Assembly: GCA_900551855.1 (NCBI GenBank)
Contig: URXM01000002.1
Location: 194,788-258,787, forward strand
Source of the DNA: an uncultured Eubacteriales bacterium
GTDB taxonomy: Bacteria > Bacillota > Clostridia > Christensenellales > UBA1242
Direction of reading: 5' to 3'
Length of the DNA: 64,000 bases
Positions 1 through 15,700 of the stretch are shown here, piece after piece. Every line of letters begins with the position of its first letter. Positions within the stretch are counted from its first letter, which is position 1. The notes beneath the pieces were generated by a model. The model was not told the origin of the DNA. It worked only from the letters and a program-made list of their open reading frames with translations, and made no database searches. Both the position numbers and the translations under genes were made by a program.

Positions 1-517
1 AGAACCATTGTTGCCAGAAAATAAGATTTGCAGAAGACTTCCTGGGACTGATGGGAACTTGAAAATGAGTAAGTCTGCAGGGAACTGCATATATTTGAAA
101 GATGAAGCAGATGTCGTAAAACAAAAAATTATGAGTGCATATACCGACCCTAATCATATAAAGATTTCAGATCCTGGAAAAGTTGAAGGGAATGTAGTGT
201 TTTCATATTTAGACGCATTTGCAACAGATGAATCTTTTAAGAAATATTTGCCAGAGTATAAGAATTTGAACGAATTGAAAGAGCATTATAGAAAGGGCGG
301 ACTTGGAGATGTTAAGATAAAATTGTTCTTGAATAATGTGCTTCAAGAGATTTTAGAGCCTATCAGAAACAGAAGAAAAGAGTTGGAAAAAGACATTGAT
401 GGCATTTACAACATGCTTTTTGAAAACAGCAAAAAGGCAAGAGAAGTCGCTTCGAAGACCGTGGAGAGAATGAAGGATGCCATGGGAATTGAATATACAA
501 AATTTTTGAATAAATAA
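1..517 (+). CDS. trpS: Tryptophanyl-tRNA synthetase, C-terminal part (5' end outside window)
   Basis: The enzyme charges tRNA-Trp with tryptophan in the cytoplasm. The reading frame is open from the first base of the window, so the gene starts upstream and only about 171 C-terminal residues are seen. The class I signature KMSKS lies in GNLKMSKSAGN, followed by the helical anticodon-binding region with the family motif AYTDPNHIK and the block starting VEGNVVFSYLDAF, both typical of bacterial TrpS. The HIGH motif and most of the Rossmann fold are missing because of the window edge, not because of damage. It ends in TAA and is followed by a strong intrinsic terminator, so it is the last gene of its transcription unit. 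Confidence 0.93.
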   Translation, partial: EPLLPENKICRRLPGTDGNLKMSKSAGNCIYLKDEADVVKQKIMSAYTDPNHIKISDPGKVEGNVVFSYLDAFATDESFKKYLPEYKNLNELKEHYRKGGLGDVKIKLFLNNVLQEILEPIRNRRKELEKDIDGIYNMLFENSKKAREVASKTVERMKDAMGIEYTKFLNK

Positions 518-526
518 AAAATCAAT

Positions 527-576
527 AAAAATACGCAAAAAATTCAAAAAAAATTGAAAAAATGCGTATTTTTTTA
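527..576 (+). terminator. Intrinsic terminator after trpS
   Basis: A perfect 10-bp stem, AAAATACGCA (527-536) with TGCGTATTTT (563-572), encloses an A-rich loop and runs into a T tract. The hairpin starts 10 bp after the trpS stop codon. Confidence 0.8.
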
Positions 577-788
577 TTATTTTTTGCTGTTTTTATTATT
601 TTCTTTGTTAAATAAAAAAAAATAAACGAATAAAAACTAATGTTTAATTGCTTAGTTTGGTTTAAAATACGCATTTATATATATATTAAAAATATATTAT
701 TTCTAAAAAATTTATTTGCTTAAAGAGGTGATATTTTTGTATAATAATTATAGGTTTAGTCAGGTCTAAATCAAGGAGAAATTGTATT
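577..788 (+). promoter_or_regulatory. Promoter region of the 6246-residue surface protein
   Basis: This 212-bp AT-rich spacer has no gene. Best promoter: TTGCTT at 716-721, 18-bp spacer, TATAAT at 740-745. An AAGGAG ribosome binding site lies about 11 nt before the ATG at 789. The motif AAAATACGCA of the trpS terminator recurs at about 664-673. Confidence 0.65.
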
Positions 789-3700
789 ATGAAAAGAAAG
801 TCAATTTTTTTCACCTTATTTGTTTTAATCTTTGGGTTCTGTGGGACTCTGAGTTATTTTAACAATCCTATAAATATCACAAATGCTGTCAGCCAAGATG
901 CAAGTGTTTGGGACGGAGAGTTTGTTGAAAATGAAAGTGAATTGACTGAGAGCGATTGGTATAATGAAAATGTAAACAATTATTATATCAGGAGTGCAGC
1001 TGGACTTTCTTATTTTGTTCACAGTGTAAATGATGGAACTGTTTACAAAAACAAAAACATATACCTTGATACAGATATTGACTTGGCAAATTATAATTGG
1101 ACTCCTATTGGTAATGCTGTGAATATTTTCCAAGGATCATTTTATGGACAGGGACATACAATTTACAATTTAGAAATAAATGATGCAACTTCTAGTTATG
1201 TTGGTTTCTTTGGAACTTTGACCGATTATTCAAAAGTTGACAATTTGCATTTAAGAAATGTAAACATTGATTTGACCATTTCAAACAGTGATGATTATTA
1301 TGTTGGAACTATGGTTGGATATTTTAACAACACTGGAAATGTTGATAGAAGTTATAGCAATTCTTACATAACAAATTGTTCTGTTGAAGGGGAGATCAAT
1401 ATTTCTTCATCTGAATCAACACAAAACTTTATGGTTGGTGGACTTGCAGGGAGCATTAACAATGCAAGTGTAAGAACTTCAAAAACTGAAGTTAAAATAA
1501 ACATTGATTCAGTCAATGCACAAAATTTGAGAGTCGGGGGTCTCACAGGATCTTCCGATTATTTGGTTTTGTCAGACTGTTATTATGATGGAGACATAGA
1601 GGTAAGTTCTACTACTGCATCAGGATACATGGGAGGATTGGTTGGATATTTAAGTGGTATAAGTGCCAACTATTCATCAACAATTGAAAATACATATAGC
1701 AAAGGCAAAATTGTTTTAAGCAACAATGGAAAAAGTTTTTATATTGGTGGAATTGTTGGAAGAGTAAACAACGAATATTTTGTTATGAACAATTCTTACC
1801 ATGTTGGAGATATAAAAACGGGCGACAATAACATTTATGGGACTAATTACATGAGTGGGTTGATAGGACAACTTCAAGCTTCTAGTTTTGCAAACACAAA
1901 GATGTTGAATTGTTTTTATATTGGCTCTTTGTCTGGAAATAATTACAATCAAAATTATTTATATCCTGTTGACAAAAACTTGGGAGAATCTCAAAAACCA
2001 GAAGTTGGGGGATTGTACTTTGATGTTGATATGAAGTCAACAGCAAAGGGAGATTTGGCTAATCAAATTATTAATTTGGACAGTCTCGCAAAAACAAAAG
2101 ACTTTTATTTAAATGAGAGATATTGGGATTCTGAAAAGAGTTGGAACTTCTCTGATTCTTTCTCAAACTGGGATATTTCTTCAGGAATAAACGATGGATA
2201 TCCATATTTGAAACAATTGAATAATATTGGAAATGCTAATAATGACAGTGATTATTCTGCAGGAAGTAAATTGGAAGGAGAAGGAACTGCTGAGTCTCCA
2301 TATTTGATCAAAACAGCTGGTGATTTGGGATATATGTCCTTTAATTTTCAAAGCAAAAAATATTATTCTCTTCAAAACAATATTGATTTGTCAGGCAGAA
2401 CATGGCAACCAATAGGAACTTTATCTAATCCTTTCAATGGTGTTTTTGATGGAAATGGATACACTATTTATGGACTTACATGTTCTTTGCAAGAGAAGTT
2501 TGGATCTCATGGTTTGTTTGGTGTCACATCAAATGCAGTTATAAAAAACTTGAAGATAAAAAATGTAAAATACATAAATGAAGGCACAAATAGTGGTTAT
2601 ATTGGGACTTTTATTGGATATGTAAAAGGTGACACATATTTGATAAATTGTGCTGACAACGAATATAGCCAAGCCGGGACCAAATTGTCTGATGGAAGTA
2701 ATGTTTATTCAGTTGGAAGGGTTGACAGCGATGCGAATATTTTTGTTTTCTATGGTACAAACTCAACAAATTCGTCAGGAAACTTAATTGAAAATAATAT
2801 AGACACTTCAAACAATGGCGATTTTTATGGAAACATCAATCTTTCAGGGACAAAAACAAGTACTGGAACTTTGGCTGATGTATATTATGGCTATGATTTA
2901 ACAATAAATGGAAATGGTGGAAACTTTTATAATTCAAACAAAGTAAGTTATAAAGGCAAATATCATCTTCTTGTTATGCCAACAGGTGAAAATGCAAAGA
3001 TTAAAAATATTGCATTGACATCAACTGGAAATGTCGCTAGTGAAGTGGTGAATGTTTCTAGCATGGACAGCACTTTTGGTGTTGGTCTTCCACAACTTTC
3101 TCATCTTTTTGGCACGACAGACACAATAATTAAAAAAGGTTTTAAAGCTGTTTCATTCAATTATACATTGTCAGGTGCAACTGACAGTGTTTTGTATAGC
3201 CTTTCTGACTCTCAAAAAACAGAAGTTTTGAATTTTGATATAAATTATTCAAAGGCACCTTTGCATGGTGTAAATGTAAATTGGCAAGTTTATGGATATA
3301 ATCCAAACAATCCAAATGAAGCAGACAAAGACAATGCTTATCAAATAAAAGTTATTTACAACACTTACGAAAAAGAAGAGTTTGGGGCTACATCATATGA
3401 CTATGATGCAAGTTCTGAAGTTCAAGTTGATGAAGATGGAAATGTTTATAAGATATTCTATTTGGAATATGATGCTTTTCTTTCTGATTATCCAGAAATT
3501 TTTGAAGTGCCAAGTTATAAAGACAAAAATGGCGTGCAAAAATTGTTAAGAAATGGAGATTTTGCTATTGAAGGTGTTTATCAAGAGGGTTATCCTTTTG
3601 CAAAAGAAATTTTGACTACCGAACCTGTAGATGGAGAAAATTCTGCTGATGTTTACTACGCTTCAAGCACTCTTGCAAACAGTATATTGTCTGATGCATC

Positions 3701-6700
3701 AATTGTTGGTGACGTTTATTTGGCAAATTTATATGTAAACTGGGAAGGTATTGAAAAGTTAGAAGATGGTCATGAATTTGATTTGACAATCAGTTTAAAT
3801 CCTTTGGAAGGAACTGATGAGCAATCAAGCTTTGCAGGAAACTTTGATATAAAAGATGCAATAACAAGCATAGAAGTTTATCAAGTACCAGATGCATCAA
3901 ATCCTAATTTGGAAAAAGTTTATAGAGAATTTTCTGGTGATTCTTTGATTGTAAACGACAACAAAGTTAAAGTAAATGTGACAATTACAACAACAAAATT
4001 GAGTGATACTACAGACAATTATTGGTATGTTGTAGTGACTCTTAAAAATGGGTTTATATATTCTGGAGACGGAACAAAAGATAAAAATTATAACGGAACA
4101 ATAGACACTAACTTTGGTGTAGATTCTTCATCTGGTGTGAAAGGAGAATGGAGATTCTACAATTTGGTAAGCGATTACAACCTTACACTCGTTGTTTCTC
4201 GTGACATGAAAGAAAACGAACTTTCTATTGGAACGGGCGTTTATATGGGACTTACTCCTTTTGTGACGGGTTGGAACAAAGTTTCTGTAATTGGCCCAAA
4301 TGGTGAAAAAGCTGACATATCTTCTCTTACAAACAATGAATCTTTGAAAACTGTTTATCAAAATGGTGAAAACTTTGTTGGTTTTGACTTTATGAAAAAC
4401 AAAATTTTAAGTTCTAGTGCCAGCTATGATGCCATTGATTTGACTTCAAATTATATTCTTACAGAAGGAAACAAAAAGAGCGTTTTGTTTGAGTATGAAT
4501 TTGCTGGAGAGTCAAAATATTATTTATATGAATTTGTTGAAAACGACCAAAGTTATTCTTACCCACAAACTATTTATTTGTACACAAGTGATGCAAACAG
4601 ACAAAAAACTGATATGGTTGTTCAATTGGACAGCAGTACAGAATTGACTTATAGACTTTCATATTATGCTTATACCAATTTTGGAATTATATATTCAACA
4701 GAAACTGATGCAACTATATTCAGTGTAGTTTCACAATTTAACAGCTCAAGCATTGACAAAGTAAAAGATGGTGAGCAAAGAGAAGTTGATGTTATTATTC
4801 CTAATGGTGCAAACCCTTCAAAAATTTACATGGTTTTTGAAAGTATTATAAAAATAAATAATGGGGAAAGTATTGAAGCAACAACAAGATATTCTCAAGC
4901 TATCTTTAACTTTAATACAAAATACTTAGCTCAAGATCAAGATTTGTTGGATGAAAATGGTGATGTAAATTATGTAGACATTGAAAAAAATTCTCCTACT
5001 ATTTATTCAGTTGTTAAAGACGCTTTGGGGCAATGGAATTTGACTGGAGAATTAAAGAGTAAAATTTACAGTGTAGATGTTAATTCTGGAGAAATTGTTT
5101 TTGCAGTGCAATCTACTGATTTTTACAAGTTCTTTGTAAAGAGAGGTGGCACTGACAATATTACATTGTTTAACAATACTGGGAGTACTGCAAATCTCAA
5201 TTTGGAAAGCTGCAACATAAAAATCGCAGTTTCTGATGAAAATGATCAAGTAATTTCTGATTATGAAGAAAGATTTAATCTTAACAATCAAGAATATTTA
5301 ACAATCTCAGCCTCATCAACTTATGTAGAGAGTAAATGGATACAAAGTGAAAATGGTGGCTTGGAGTATCAAAACGAATTCTTTGTTATTATATTGAATT
5401 ACAGTGCGGGAAATGGTGGGTTGCAAGCAGGTAATTACACTCTTGATGTTGTCTGCACCGATGTTTTCTACAACATGAATTATTCTACAAAATTTGTAAA
5501 TGCAGATGTTGATGTAAGTCAATTGAAAGATGTAAAACTCTTGGAAAATGAAGAGAGTTCTGATATCGAAACTGTTGTGACAGCAAATGGAGAAAAGTAC
5601 GAACAAAACAATTCTTCAATCAAATTTGACAATGAAATAACTGTTTCAACTTATATGCAAACAAATAATGCTTATGAATTTTGGGGCTGGTATATTAAAG
5701 GATCAAATTATTCAAGATTTGTGGCGAAAGGGAATTCTTTGCCATCATCTCCATCAGCTTCAACTCCTTCAACTTTGAGTTTTGAATATGGTGACATGTA
5801 TTTTTCAACAAGTGGTACAAACTTGAATGAACTTGGATTTTTGGATGAAAACAACGCTTACAATATTACAATCTATGCAATTTTCCAAAGAAAACAGACA
5901 ACAATAGACCTTTCTCAAAGAGTTATTATTGAAAACAGAAATGGTGAACAAACAGAATATACAAGCTATGCTATTAACTTGAATTTAAGTTTTGCTTTGA
6001 GACTTAATGATGGTTCTTCTGCACAATCTATTGTTTACAATTATACTTCAAACACAAATTCAGAAGAACAATTCTTGTCTAATTTCAATTTTGTTATGAC
6101 AGGAACTGACTCTACAGGTTATTACATTTCTGGTTATAGATTGTTTGATGTTTATGGTGATGTGGTAGAGGTAAATCTCAATGGACAAAGTGAAAAAATT
6201 GAATATATTGGAAACAAATATGACAACAATGTATCAATGAATTTTGACATATATAAACAAGTAAAGACCTTGATGGAACAGGGCGAGACAAGCAAATATC
6301 AAGAATATACCATTACGCCTATTATAAGACAGAAATCTGCAAATATCACTTTCCATTCAGGAACTGGTTCTAGTGGCTATGGTGACACCAAAAATGGACA
6401 TGTTTTTGATGTTAGTGGTGAAAATGAAACAACCGATACATACTTCACTACAACTGAAATATATTTCGACACCACAATATACTTAAATTCACCATTAGAT
6501 GGAAATATAAACAGCAACGATACGACTGAATCTGTTATTGTTGAAAATTTGTTTAGCAGTAGAACAGGTTATGTAAAGAAGAGCAACAATTATTGGGTTT
6601 CTACAATTGGAGAACAACTCAATGGTATGACATTGCAATTGTCAACTTCTTATTTTAAAGATTCTCAAACATTGAAAGAATTGCATTTTTATGTAGTTTG

Positions 6701-9700
6701 GGAAGCTAGAAATTACAACATTAGATTTATGCCTAATGGTGGAATTTTTGATGGTATTGATTCTATAAGCATTACTGCAACTTATGATTCAAATGAAGTT
6801 GTTTACAACAATATAAAATATTACTCTACAAGTTTAGACAATATTACGGCAATCAAAGACAAATTGCAATATATTGGTTATGAAAACTCTGGATGGAGTT
6901 TGGATGCAGATAACAACATTCTCGGTCGTTTGGTATTTGATGCAAATTTGGGTCTGATTTCAGGGCAAGAGTATTCTTTGTTTGATGAAAAAGGAAATTA
7001 TATTTGCCCAAGTGATTCAATTGTGTATGCCGTTTGGGTAGAATGCCCTTATACAATCAAAATCATGTTGAATGGTGCAAATAGTTATGATATACACGGG
7101 CAAAAAACAAGCATTCCAAATGATGAACAAAAAGAATTTGGACTTGAAATTGATATTAGATATGACAGCACATTTGCTGAAATGTTTTTCGAAAACGATG
7201 AAGAAAACAAGATAAAAATCAGTGAAATAGTTTTGGAAAGAGAAGGATACAAGTTTAATGGCTTCTACGCTATTAGTGGAAATTTAAGACAAAATATCGA
7301 TGATTATACAGTTTTCACTACAAACATTATTTCTTGTTCTCAAACTATGACTGAAGATATTGTTTTGACTTTGTATGCAAATTGGACTTTTGATATTTCT
7401 TATCTTTCATTAAGTTTGAATCAAAGCAATTTGCCAAGTTTGGTATATAATGCAGGCCAACAAACAATTTATTTGGCAGATTACTTTAAACTTGGTTATC
7501 AAGCAAATGGTTATGTTGTAAGTTTGGATGAAAATGGTCAAGACATGACAATTACTCTTTCACCAAACATGAATTCTTCTATATTGTTAAGTCTTTCTTC
7601 AGAGAAAGCAACAATTGATAATTATTCAGATTTGTCATTTAAGGTAAGAAATGTAGGAAATTATTCTGTAAGCTTAAGCATAACAATCACTGATGATGCA
7701 AGTTATTTGAATTTGGGTAATGTGTATAACGAAAACTGTATGTTCTACATTGAAGTGACCAAGGCAGATTTGGATAGCTCGGTTAGTGATGAAATGTATG
7801 TAGAAAATGTAAAACGAATTATGGAACCTTTCATGAATGTAGAGTTTAATACGAAATTGCAAAGTTGTTCTACTCTTGATGGTGTGACAAATTTGATGAA
7901 GAGTGAAGATTCTACAATTACAGGCACTGCTGGCGAAGAACTTAACAACAGTGTTTATGAATACATTATGTTTAAATACTACATGCTTCTAAATTCAAAT
8001 GTTGGAGAGACTTACAAGACTTATAAAGAATGGACTTATGCTGATTACTTAAATCATATAAGTGATGAGAATAACGCAACTTCAGTTTCAAATATTGTGT
8101 CATCACTTTCTCACTTTGATTTCTATGACTATACAATTTCTGACAGCAGTATGAATATTGATGGGTACGACAATTTGGAAATTGTTTCTGATGCGGTTCA
8201 AAATGTTGGTCTTGAATTGGCTATAGACAAAATTGTTATATCTTCTAATACCGTTTCTAATCTTTCTCCTAACAACAGTTATGAAATGAGAGTTTACTTG
8301 AAAAATGTTGTATCAAGTGTAGATAGTCTTGCAAATTACAATGTGCAATACGATGCAAATGGAGATGCTTTCATCACAGCAGGTACTGCATTCTTGTTGC
8401 CACAAACTATTTTGGTTCAAAACTTGGAAAGCACAAAATCTGCATATTTTGAAGCTAATGTAGAGAACAAAGAAGTAGCTTGGGCAGGAAACAGAGAATC
8501 TTTGGAATATGGAAGCAACACTTATTATTTGATTGAAAACAACCTCTATCTCTCAGCAGAACTTTACACTTCTTCAAGTGGAGATTTGTTGACTGATACA
8601 ATTTATTCATTTACTAACAAAGAAAACTATTTATTCTTTGATAATGTTTCTATCATCTTAAAGACCGAAAATTCTGGTGAAGTATCATATACAAACATTT
8701 CATCATACTTTAAGCCTATTATGGCGGAAGATGATGTGTTTACAATCATGAATACAAATGGTGTCGCAAACTTAACTGTTACAGCAAATTATCTTACAAA
8801 CAAAGATGGTATGATATATTTTGAAAAAGTAGAAGATATCATGGCTTCTGAACTTTTGAGAATTACTCGTGTTTATTACAACATAGATGGCACTGAAAAA
8901 GATGTTTATGATGCAGATGGATTGGAAGAGACATCTTTCTCTGATAATGGAGTGTTGGTTTATGAAATAACAGAGAACAATTCAAATTCTGTTTCTATTT
9001 TTGTTAGTCCAACAGTTACAAAAGTTGTGTTCTCTGCTACATCTTCTTCAATCTCTGATTATATAGGATTGTATAAGTGGGTTGATTCCCCAATTTATAG
9101 TGTTGATGGAACCATGGACACAAAAGGCAGTTTGACTGTTGATATGTCTTTGATAGAAAAATCAGATGAGGGCATGACAAATATAAATTATTATGCAGTT
9201 TATACCGATTTGGTTCTTGTAAAATACAATTTAAATTTCCCAAGTAGTTATAATTTAAGTTCAAGCCAAACAGCTACAATGAAACTTGGAGAAACCACTG
9301 CAAATGATCTTGCTATACCTAGCGAAAGCGGATTTGTTTTGGCAAGTCTTAAAGCAAAAACTCCTACTGGCGAGACTTTGGATTACACAGAAATATTCAC
9401 AGGTGAAGATAGTGGAAATGGAAGAGTTTATGTAGGTATTACTCCAGAGACTAAATTTGCGATTGTGACTCTTGAAGCAAAATGGAATGTTGAAGACATT
9501 GCTTACAATCAAATTTTGACAAGTTATAGAGCTGCAGTTGAATCATTTACTTCTTTGACAGTTGATGATATTGTTGCAATATCAAATAAAAATACCACTT
9601 TGTATGAATACACTTATGCATGGTATTTCAATAACCAAAAAATATCCGAAGGCCAAATAATGAAATTGGAAAACAATGGAAGCTATGATGAAAGCGGAAA

Positions 9701-12700
9701 TTATAAACTCGTTGTCAATGCAACATTGAATTCAGAATTTGTTATTTCTTTGGAAGATGCTTCAAAAACTTCTACAAGCGTTGAAATCAATTTCACTTTG
9801 GAATTTATGCGCAATATCATAGATAAGATTACTTTGCCAGAACCAGAAAGCGTTGTTGTGACTTATGATGGCAGAGAACATATATCAGATTGGAGTGTAA
9901 ATGTTGATATTTATATTTACAATCCAAGCAAAGACGCTTATGAAGAAACTGTCACAACACAACAATTGCATTATGTCACTACAGGGTCTATTTACTTTAA
10001 AGTTTACTTCAATGGTGGAGAAGTAAGCTCAATGAAAAATGCCGGTGAATATAGAATAAATATTTGTATTGATGAAGGATCTTATGACATATCTGGTGTT
10101 GACTCTTCAAATTTGGAATTTGTTTACACGATCAATGCTTTAAGCGTAGATTTAAGTGAGTATGATTTTAATATGTCTAAACAATTCAACTCTGTTGAGC
10201 CTTCTTTGACCAAAGAAATTTATTTGACAAATGAAAATGTACCTTTGCAACTCGAAAGAGACGCTGGCGAAGATGTTGGATATTACAACATTTATCTTAA
10301 AGACAACTTGCAAGAATATAAGATGAATTATACTTTCACTTATGGCGATGTTGTATTGTTTGAAAATGGTGCTTTGACTGCAGAAGCAAAGACCACAGCA
10401 ATCGGAACTTTTGCAATAACAAAAGGTGGAACATTGAGATTGTCTTATGAAGTCACAGCACTCAATCCTATGGCTGTTGAAGCAAATTATAGCAATTTGG
10501 GATACAGCTTGAAGTTGACAGAAGATTTCAGATTGCAAATTTATAATGGTGATGTTGTCTATAAAGAATTTTATTTGAACTTGTTTGATTTGGCTACAAG
10601 TGAAAATATTTCTTCAGATGTAATTTTAAACATCTTAAGAACAAAAATTTCTGATATCCAACCAACATTCTTTAATACAGAAAGTTATCAAACAGCTTAC
10701 AACAGCATGACTTATACATATAGTTTTGCGTTGGGAGATGAGATATCTAAGTATTATACAAACATAGAATTTGAGGCTGGTTATACATTTACAATCAAAA
10801 CAATTACAGTTGATGTTTCTGGCTTTAAGTTGCAAAAAACATATGATGGAACAACAAACATCTATCTTGACTTAACAGGGAAGACAATTGACTTAGATAG
10901 TTATAGTGGAGTTTATATTGCAGGAACATTCTTGACAGCGCATGCAGGAACAAATGTTAGAGTTGATTTGTCATTGCAAAGAAAAGACTCTACAGAAAAC
11001 CTTTCAAACTATGAACTTACTGCAAGTTATGTTGTGGGAGCTATAAACAAACTTGATGGCACTATGTCATTTACTATGAGCAAAACTGAGTTTGCTTATG
11101 GTGAGATTTCTCTCAACAACTTCTCAAGTTTTATTGGAAATTATATTGTTATGAATTCTGACAACCAACTTGTGACAAATTTGTTGGTAGATGGATATTA
11201 TACTATCTCATACAGTTTGAAAAATCCTTCAACAAATGAAAAAGGGTTCTTGTATAAAGGCAACTACACAATTGGTGTAAATGCCGCGTTCCAAGATTTT
11301 AATATGACGATAAACGAACCTTCATTTGAAGTTTTGGCTTTGCAATATGAAGTTCAAATTCCTGAAAATTATATTCAAATTTCTGTTTTGGATAAAGTTC
11401 AAGAATATTATGAAAACGCAATTTCAATTCAAAGCACTGGCGACACAATAAATTTAAGATTGGCACCAGAAGGTTTGACAGCAGGACAAAATGCAAATAC
11501 AGGAAGCTACAATTTGTTGTTGGTTGAAGATACCTTCTTAAATGGAAGTGTTGTCGTTTCTATCAATGAAAACAACAAAGGCTTGCAAGTTTTGTTTGCT
11601 ACAGAAACTGTTTATGTAAGAATTGATGATACTTCAATTTTGACAAATTCTTATAGTGGACAAAATTACAGTGTATCAGGTGATGTTTCAAAAATTTTGA
11701 CAGTTTCAAATGGTACGACGAATTTAACAAGTGCATTGACCTTCTTCTTAAAAGTAGATGAAGGCGGAGAAGTTGTAGAAAAAACTCTTGGTGATGGAGA
11801 AATATCATTTGCAACTCTTTCAATTGGATTTGAAGATTCAATTACCGAAGTATCTAAGGCAGGACAATATAAGTTGAGTATTCTTGCACAATGCAACGAA
11901 TATGTAAATGTTGTTTTTGCAGAAGATTATTATCTTAATATTGAAAAATTGACAATTGACATAGCTCAATTTACATTTGAAAAAACATACGACGGAATTG
12001 GCAGTTATATCATTTCTGACTTCAACGAAAAAATTGATGGTGATGATGTTTCAATTTTAGTTCAATTTGATTCTGCTGTTTCTGGTGAAGGTAAAAATGT
12101 AAACTTGTACCTTAGCGGAACAGACATGAACAATTATGAGTTGTCAAGTGCGACAAGTACAGGTTCAATCAACAAAGCAGAAGCAATTGTTGAACTTGTA
12201 AAAACAGATTTGGTTTATGGTGAAGTTTCTTTGACTCAACCATTGTCTTACACGGTCAAGGCAGGCACAACAAACTTGTTGCCTTCTCAATATTCTTTGA
12301 CTTTGGAAATTGAAAATGCAAATTATAGTGCGTCAGGATATTTGACTGTTGGAACATATACGGTGGCTTTGAGTGCTCAATCTTCAACAAACTATGATTT
12401 GATTTTGAACACAACACAAATTCAAGTTTCTGCGTACGATTTGACTTTGCAATTCAATACTGATGGAGAAATCTATTATGAATTTAATTCTCCAGAAGCA
12501 AATTCTGATCAGTTCACTTATATCTATATAACACCACTTTATGAAAGCATCGAAATCTTGATGACAAGAGAAAGTGGAAAAGATATTGGATATTACAAAA
12601 TATTAAGTGGAACTTCAAATGATACAAATTATTATGTTTTGAAAGTGGACGACAAGAGTGAACTTGGTGCATTTAGAATTTCTCAAGCAAAAGAAAGATT

Positions 12701-15700
12701 ATATCTTCTTTTGAGTGATGAAGAAATAGTCACAGCTTCTTCTATCGCAGACACTGCAACTATTAAGTATGACGGAATATTGTATGACACAGTATCTGTT
12801 GAAGAAACAGAGGAAGATTCAGGACTTTACAGACTTGTATTTACAAGTTCTACAACTCCAACTGCAGAACAACAATTTGACTTAAACTTCTATACTTATG
12901 ATTCTACAAGTCAATCATATACAAAGACAGATGTAACTGTTTATAATCTTAAAACAACAATAAAATTCTTGAATCCTACAATTGTAAAGGATGTAGGAAC
13001 TTATGAAATTTATGCAAGCGGAACATCATCTTCAAATTATGAAGTTAAGATGGGTAAAAACGGAGCAATTTACAGTTTCTATTTGAAGATTGAAAAGAAA
13101 GAACTCTATTTCTTGCAATCAGAACAAAGTAAAGTATTTGACAATAAAGATGCTGTTTTTGAATATTCAGATGCAAATGACATGTTGACAGGCATTGTTG
13201 CAGGAGAAAAGATAAGTCTTAGCATGAGATTTACACAAAATGGCGAAGTGGTAAAATATGTTGGTGTAAATTATGATGTAGAAGCCGAAATTTTTGGTGA
13301 CACAATTTCAAACTACAATTTGAATTTGACCGATGAAGAAGGCACAGATTTGAATGCAACAATCTATCGTGCTGAAATTGTGTTTGTAGTAAATTCTCAA
13401 AACTATACTTATGGTGAAAACTACGAGTTGCAATTCAAATATCAAACAGATGTTGATTTGACTGGTTATGATATGTCAAGAATTAGCATGCAATTGACAG
13501 TGCCAGATAAAGAATTGTATCTCTCTACAAGTGGGGCTTTAAAAGTCGGCGAATATAATATGATCATGTTGTTTAGTGCCAATGATTTCTCAATAGGCGG
13601 GTACATCATCAACAATCAAGAACAAGACGACTTATTGGCAAAACTTACAATTTCTCCAAGACAACTTCAACTTGTTGAAAAAGATATAAGTTTGCAAGAA
13701 GTGTTCACAAAAACTTATGATGGAAACAACAATGTTAAAATTGCCGATGATGACGGAGCTATATTGTTTGGCTTGTCTGGAATTCATCAAAACACAGAAG
13801 GAGTAGCTGATTCTGTTCAAGTATTGTCAGCACACTATGCAAGTGAAAATGTTGGTCAAGCAATTCAAGTAAGTTTTGAATTGTCAGGCGAAGACAGTGC
13901 AAACTACACTATTTCTCCTTGGATGTATGGCATTATTAAAGCGATTATTGTTGGGCTTGAATTTGATTATCGTGCAGAAGGCAGTAATGTGACTTCAAAT
14001 GTTGATGACAATCATCTTCCTACTTTGTCACAACTTTCATTCCCATTTATGTCAACATCATATTTGACTTCAAACTCTGCTTCAAGCTCTACAAATTCAA
14101 TCAAGAATTTCCCTACTTCTTTGACTGGAAGAACAGGTTATGCATTCTTGAATTGGACTATGGATTTTGAAAATATTGAAAACGCTTCAGCAGAATTAAG
14201 TTATCTTGAAGATGTTGTGACAAAATTGGGACTTGAACATAGTTATGCAAACTCAACATATTCAATTGTTGTTGACAACGGCGAAAAGACAGTAAGATTC
14301 TTGAACGAATTGTTGTTGGATGAAAACAATGTCCTTGGATATTACTATAAAACAGCAACAGATTTGAAGTTTAAATTCAATGCAAATTGGGATACAAACA
14401 AATACAGAATCACAATTATGCTTGCCGATGAAAATGGCAAGAGTGCAAGTTATGGAAGTGTTGAGATTGATGATGGAAATCCTGACACAGAAAACACAAC
14501 TGTCACAACAAATTATTTAGGTGAGTTTGATTATGATAGTTCAATCACATTGAGACCTACAGCAAACGCACACTGCTATTATGTAGGCTATTACTCTTCA
14601 GATGGCAAAAAATATATAGGAACAGAACCATTTATCTCCATTACTAGAGAAGGAGACATGGAAGTGTTTACTATTACAAACATTAGACAAACATACAACT
14701 TGGTTGTTAGATTTGCTGCACAAAAAGTTAATGTTGTCTTTGATCTTAGTGAATATAGCGACGCAACAGTAAATTCAAAGGATTTTGTTGATATCGGAAA
14801 TTCAATGTATCAATGGACCACAGATTATTTAACTTTGGAAAGTTTGTATATTTCAGATTTGCCAGAAGTGACTAGACTTGGTTATAATGTTGTAAGTTTA
14901 AGCACTTCAACGACAACAATCTCAAAAGATAATTTTGAAAATACAAAAATAATTTCTTTGATACCTGATTCAAACGAAAATGCAGTCACTCTTACTTTGA
15001 CTCCAAACTTTGAAGCTGTTGGAGTTGTGGTGACTCTTGATTATGGATACGACAGCATAAGACAAGATATTGTTGTACCTTATGGTCAAGCATATCAAAC
15101 TTCTAATGATTGGGTTGAAACTCCATTAAGAGAAGGATACACATTTGATGGTTGGTACAATTCTTTAGGCACAAGAGTTTATGGTGGAGATATTCTTTCT
15201 ACTACCGAAACTCACACTTTGACAGCTCACTGGACAATAAACAAATATAGTCTTGAATTGATTGCAGAACATGCAACTATTTCAGACGCAAATGTTGTTT
15301 TTGCTTCTAGTGGAAACAGCTATACTGCAAGCGAAATTGAATATGGATATCGTGTGACATTTAAAGTTGTTGCTGACAATGGATATGAAATTTCTTCTGC
15401 TTGGTCAGCTGGTTTTGATGTTGTTATAAATGAAGATAAAACTGCAAATATAACATTTACAATGCCTGCCGATAATGTGACCTATCAATTGCCAATTATC
15501 GCAATTACAAACACAGTGACAATTCAAGGCGAACATCTTGGAGAAATCCATGCTTATGATGTGACTGAAGAAGAAACAGAAATTGCTGTAGCAAACAATC
15601 AATTTGAGATTGCAACAGGAAGAGTGTTTAAGATTGTTGTTTCTGCAGAAATTGGTTATGTTGTTGCTGACAGAATTGATGGTGGCGACGGGTTAACAAT